6,871 bases of DNA, taken from assembly GCA_947627075.1 (NCBI GenBank), contig CANQUR010000087.1:1-6871 (forward strand), read 5' to 3'. The notes beneath the pieces were generated by a model. That model saw only the letters and a program-made list of their open reading frames with translations. It did not search any database and was not told the DNA's origin. This DNA is from an uncultured Clostridia bacterium. GTDB taxonomy: Bacteria; Bacillota; Clostridia; Christensenellales; Pumilibacteraceae. Position numbers and translations under genes: made by a program. This document shows positions 6,339 to 6,871 of the stretch, in pieces; the stretch's first letter is position 1; the number at the start of each line of letters is the position of its first letter.

Positions 6339-6871
6339 ATTTCTTGCTTATAGCGCCAAACTTGCAAGTTGCCATGCACGCGCCGCATTTAACGCACTTG
6401 TTGGGGTCGATCTGCATAGATGCCAATTTATGCCCCGGAGCTATGTAATCAGTCCTTGAGATAGCGCCTGCCGGACATTGTTTAGCACACATACCGCAAC
6501 CTATACACTTATCTTTGTCGATAACGTAATTGAGGAGCGCTTTACATACGCCTGCCGGGCACTTCTTATCTCTTACGTGAGCGATATATTCGTCACGGAA
6601 GTATTTAAGAGTGCTGAGCACGGGATTGGGCGCTGTTTGTCCCAATCCGCAAAGCGAATTGGCTTTGATATATTTGCAAAGCTCTTCCATCTTGTCGAGG
6701 TCTTCCATTGTGCCCTTGCCTTGAGTGATCTTGTCGAGCATCTCGTAAAGACGCTTGTTGCCGATACGGCACGGTGTGCATTTTCCGCAAGACTCGTCTA
6801 CCGTGAATTCAAGGAAGAATTTGGCTATGTCGACCATACAGTTATCCTCATCCATTACGATAAGTCCGCCC
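6337..6871 (-). CDS. hydB: NADH-binding (NuoF-like) subunit of [FeFe]-hydrogenase, C-terminal part only
   Basis: The C-terminal 177 residues of a HydB/HndC-type subunit, homologous to the NADH-oxidising NuoF of complex I; the FMN- and NAD-binding domains lie beyond the right edge. The frame is open to the edge, starting GGLIVMDEDNCMVD, which matches the NuoF region just before its iron-sulfur site, so the first visible ATG (6855) is internal and not the start. Counting from that Met, the NuoF-type [4Fe-4S] site is C23, C26 and C29 (ESCGKCTPCR) plus C69 (SLCG). A CPAGVC element follows (99-104), then two ferredoxin-type [4Fe-4S] clusters: C117/120/123/127 and C154/157/160/164. This ferredoxin-like extension separates HydB from plain NuoF. 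It hands electrons from NADH or ferredoxin toward HydA. The gene ends 14 bases before hydA, so both are in one operon. Conditions of expression cannot be judged because the promoter is outside the window. Confidence 0.93.
   Translation of the reverse strand, partial: GGLIVMDEDNCMVDIAKFFLEFTVDESCGKCTPCRIGNKRLYEMLDKITQGKGTMEDLDKMEELCKYIKANSLCGLGQTAPNPVLSTLKYFRDEYIAHVRDKKCPAGVCKALLNYVIDKDKCIGCGMCAKQCPAGAISRTDYIAPGHKLASMQIDPNKCVKCGACMATCKFGAISKK

Noticed and set aside
6323..6388. A 22-residue N-terminal extension of HydA from an ATG at 6388
   Set aside because: It overlaps the hydB coding end, has no ribosome binding site and adds residues absent from the family. The ATG at 6322 has AGGAG 11 bases upstream.
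1..6871. CRISPR arrays, tRNA or rRNA genes, insertion sequences, riboswitches, retron or toxin-antitoxin modules
   Set aside because: I looked for spaced direct repeats, cloverleaf-like blocks, transposase motifs, terminal inverted repeats and long structured leaders, and saw none. The intergenic stretches are all shorter than 300 bases and hold only the promoters and terminators listed.

Overview
The window looks like chromosomal DNA from an anaerobic, fermentative Firmicute of the class Clostridia, probably an uncultured gut or rumen type. The evidence is a multimeric NAD-linked [FeFe]-hydrogenase, a clostridial-style response regulator with an HD-GYP output domain, sigma-A-like promoters of the TTGnnn/TATAAT type and AGGAG ribosome binding sites. 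This placement is inferred from gene content; no rRNA or other marker gene is present.

Layout. (1) From 799 down to the left edge, minus strand: a REC-HD-GYP response regulator, cut off inside its HD-GYP domain. (2) 957-2252, minus strand: a single-pass membrane protein with two tandem bacterial Ig-like repeats and a conserved-looking C-terminal domain of unknown function. A hairpin with a T-rich flank lies between these two genes. (3) 2253-2540: an AT-rich divergent intergenic region with one good sigma-A-like promoter facing each way. (4) 2541-2780, plus strand: a 79-residue protein with two membrane segments. (5) 2886-4334, plus strand: a family-2 processive-type membrane glycosyltransferase with its own extended -10 promoter. 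(6) 4335-4576: the 3' ends of convergent genes, with one probable terminator for the glycosyltransferase and one strong two-way terminator shared by both sides. (7) From the right edge down to 4577, minus strand: the 3' part of hydB followed 14 bases later by complete hydA. These are two subunits of a soluble NAD-linked, probably electron-bifurcating [FeFe]-hydrogenase; hydC would be expected beyond the right edge.

How the genes fit together. HydB and HydA form one enzyme that re-oxidises NADH and reduced ferredoxin by making H2. The other genes do not form an obvious pathway with it. The HD-GYP regulator probably lowers cyclic-di-GMP, and the glycosyltransferase resembles polysaccharide synthases that are often under c-di-GMP control. 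However, they are 2 kb apart on opposite strands with separate promoters, and no PilZ domain is visible, so a link is only speculative.

I did not find a convincing new multi-gene system. The least explained items are the Ig-repeat protein, whose charge pattern puts the repeats on the unexpected (cytoplasmic) side, its uncharacterised C-terminal domain, and the lower-GC block holding the small membrane protein and the glycosyltransferase.
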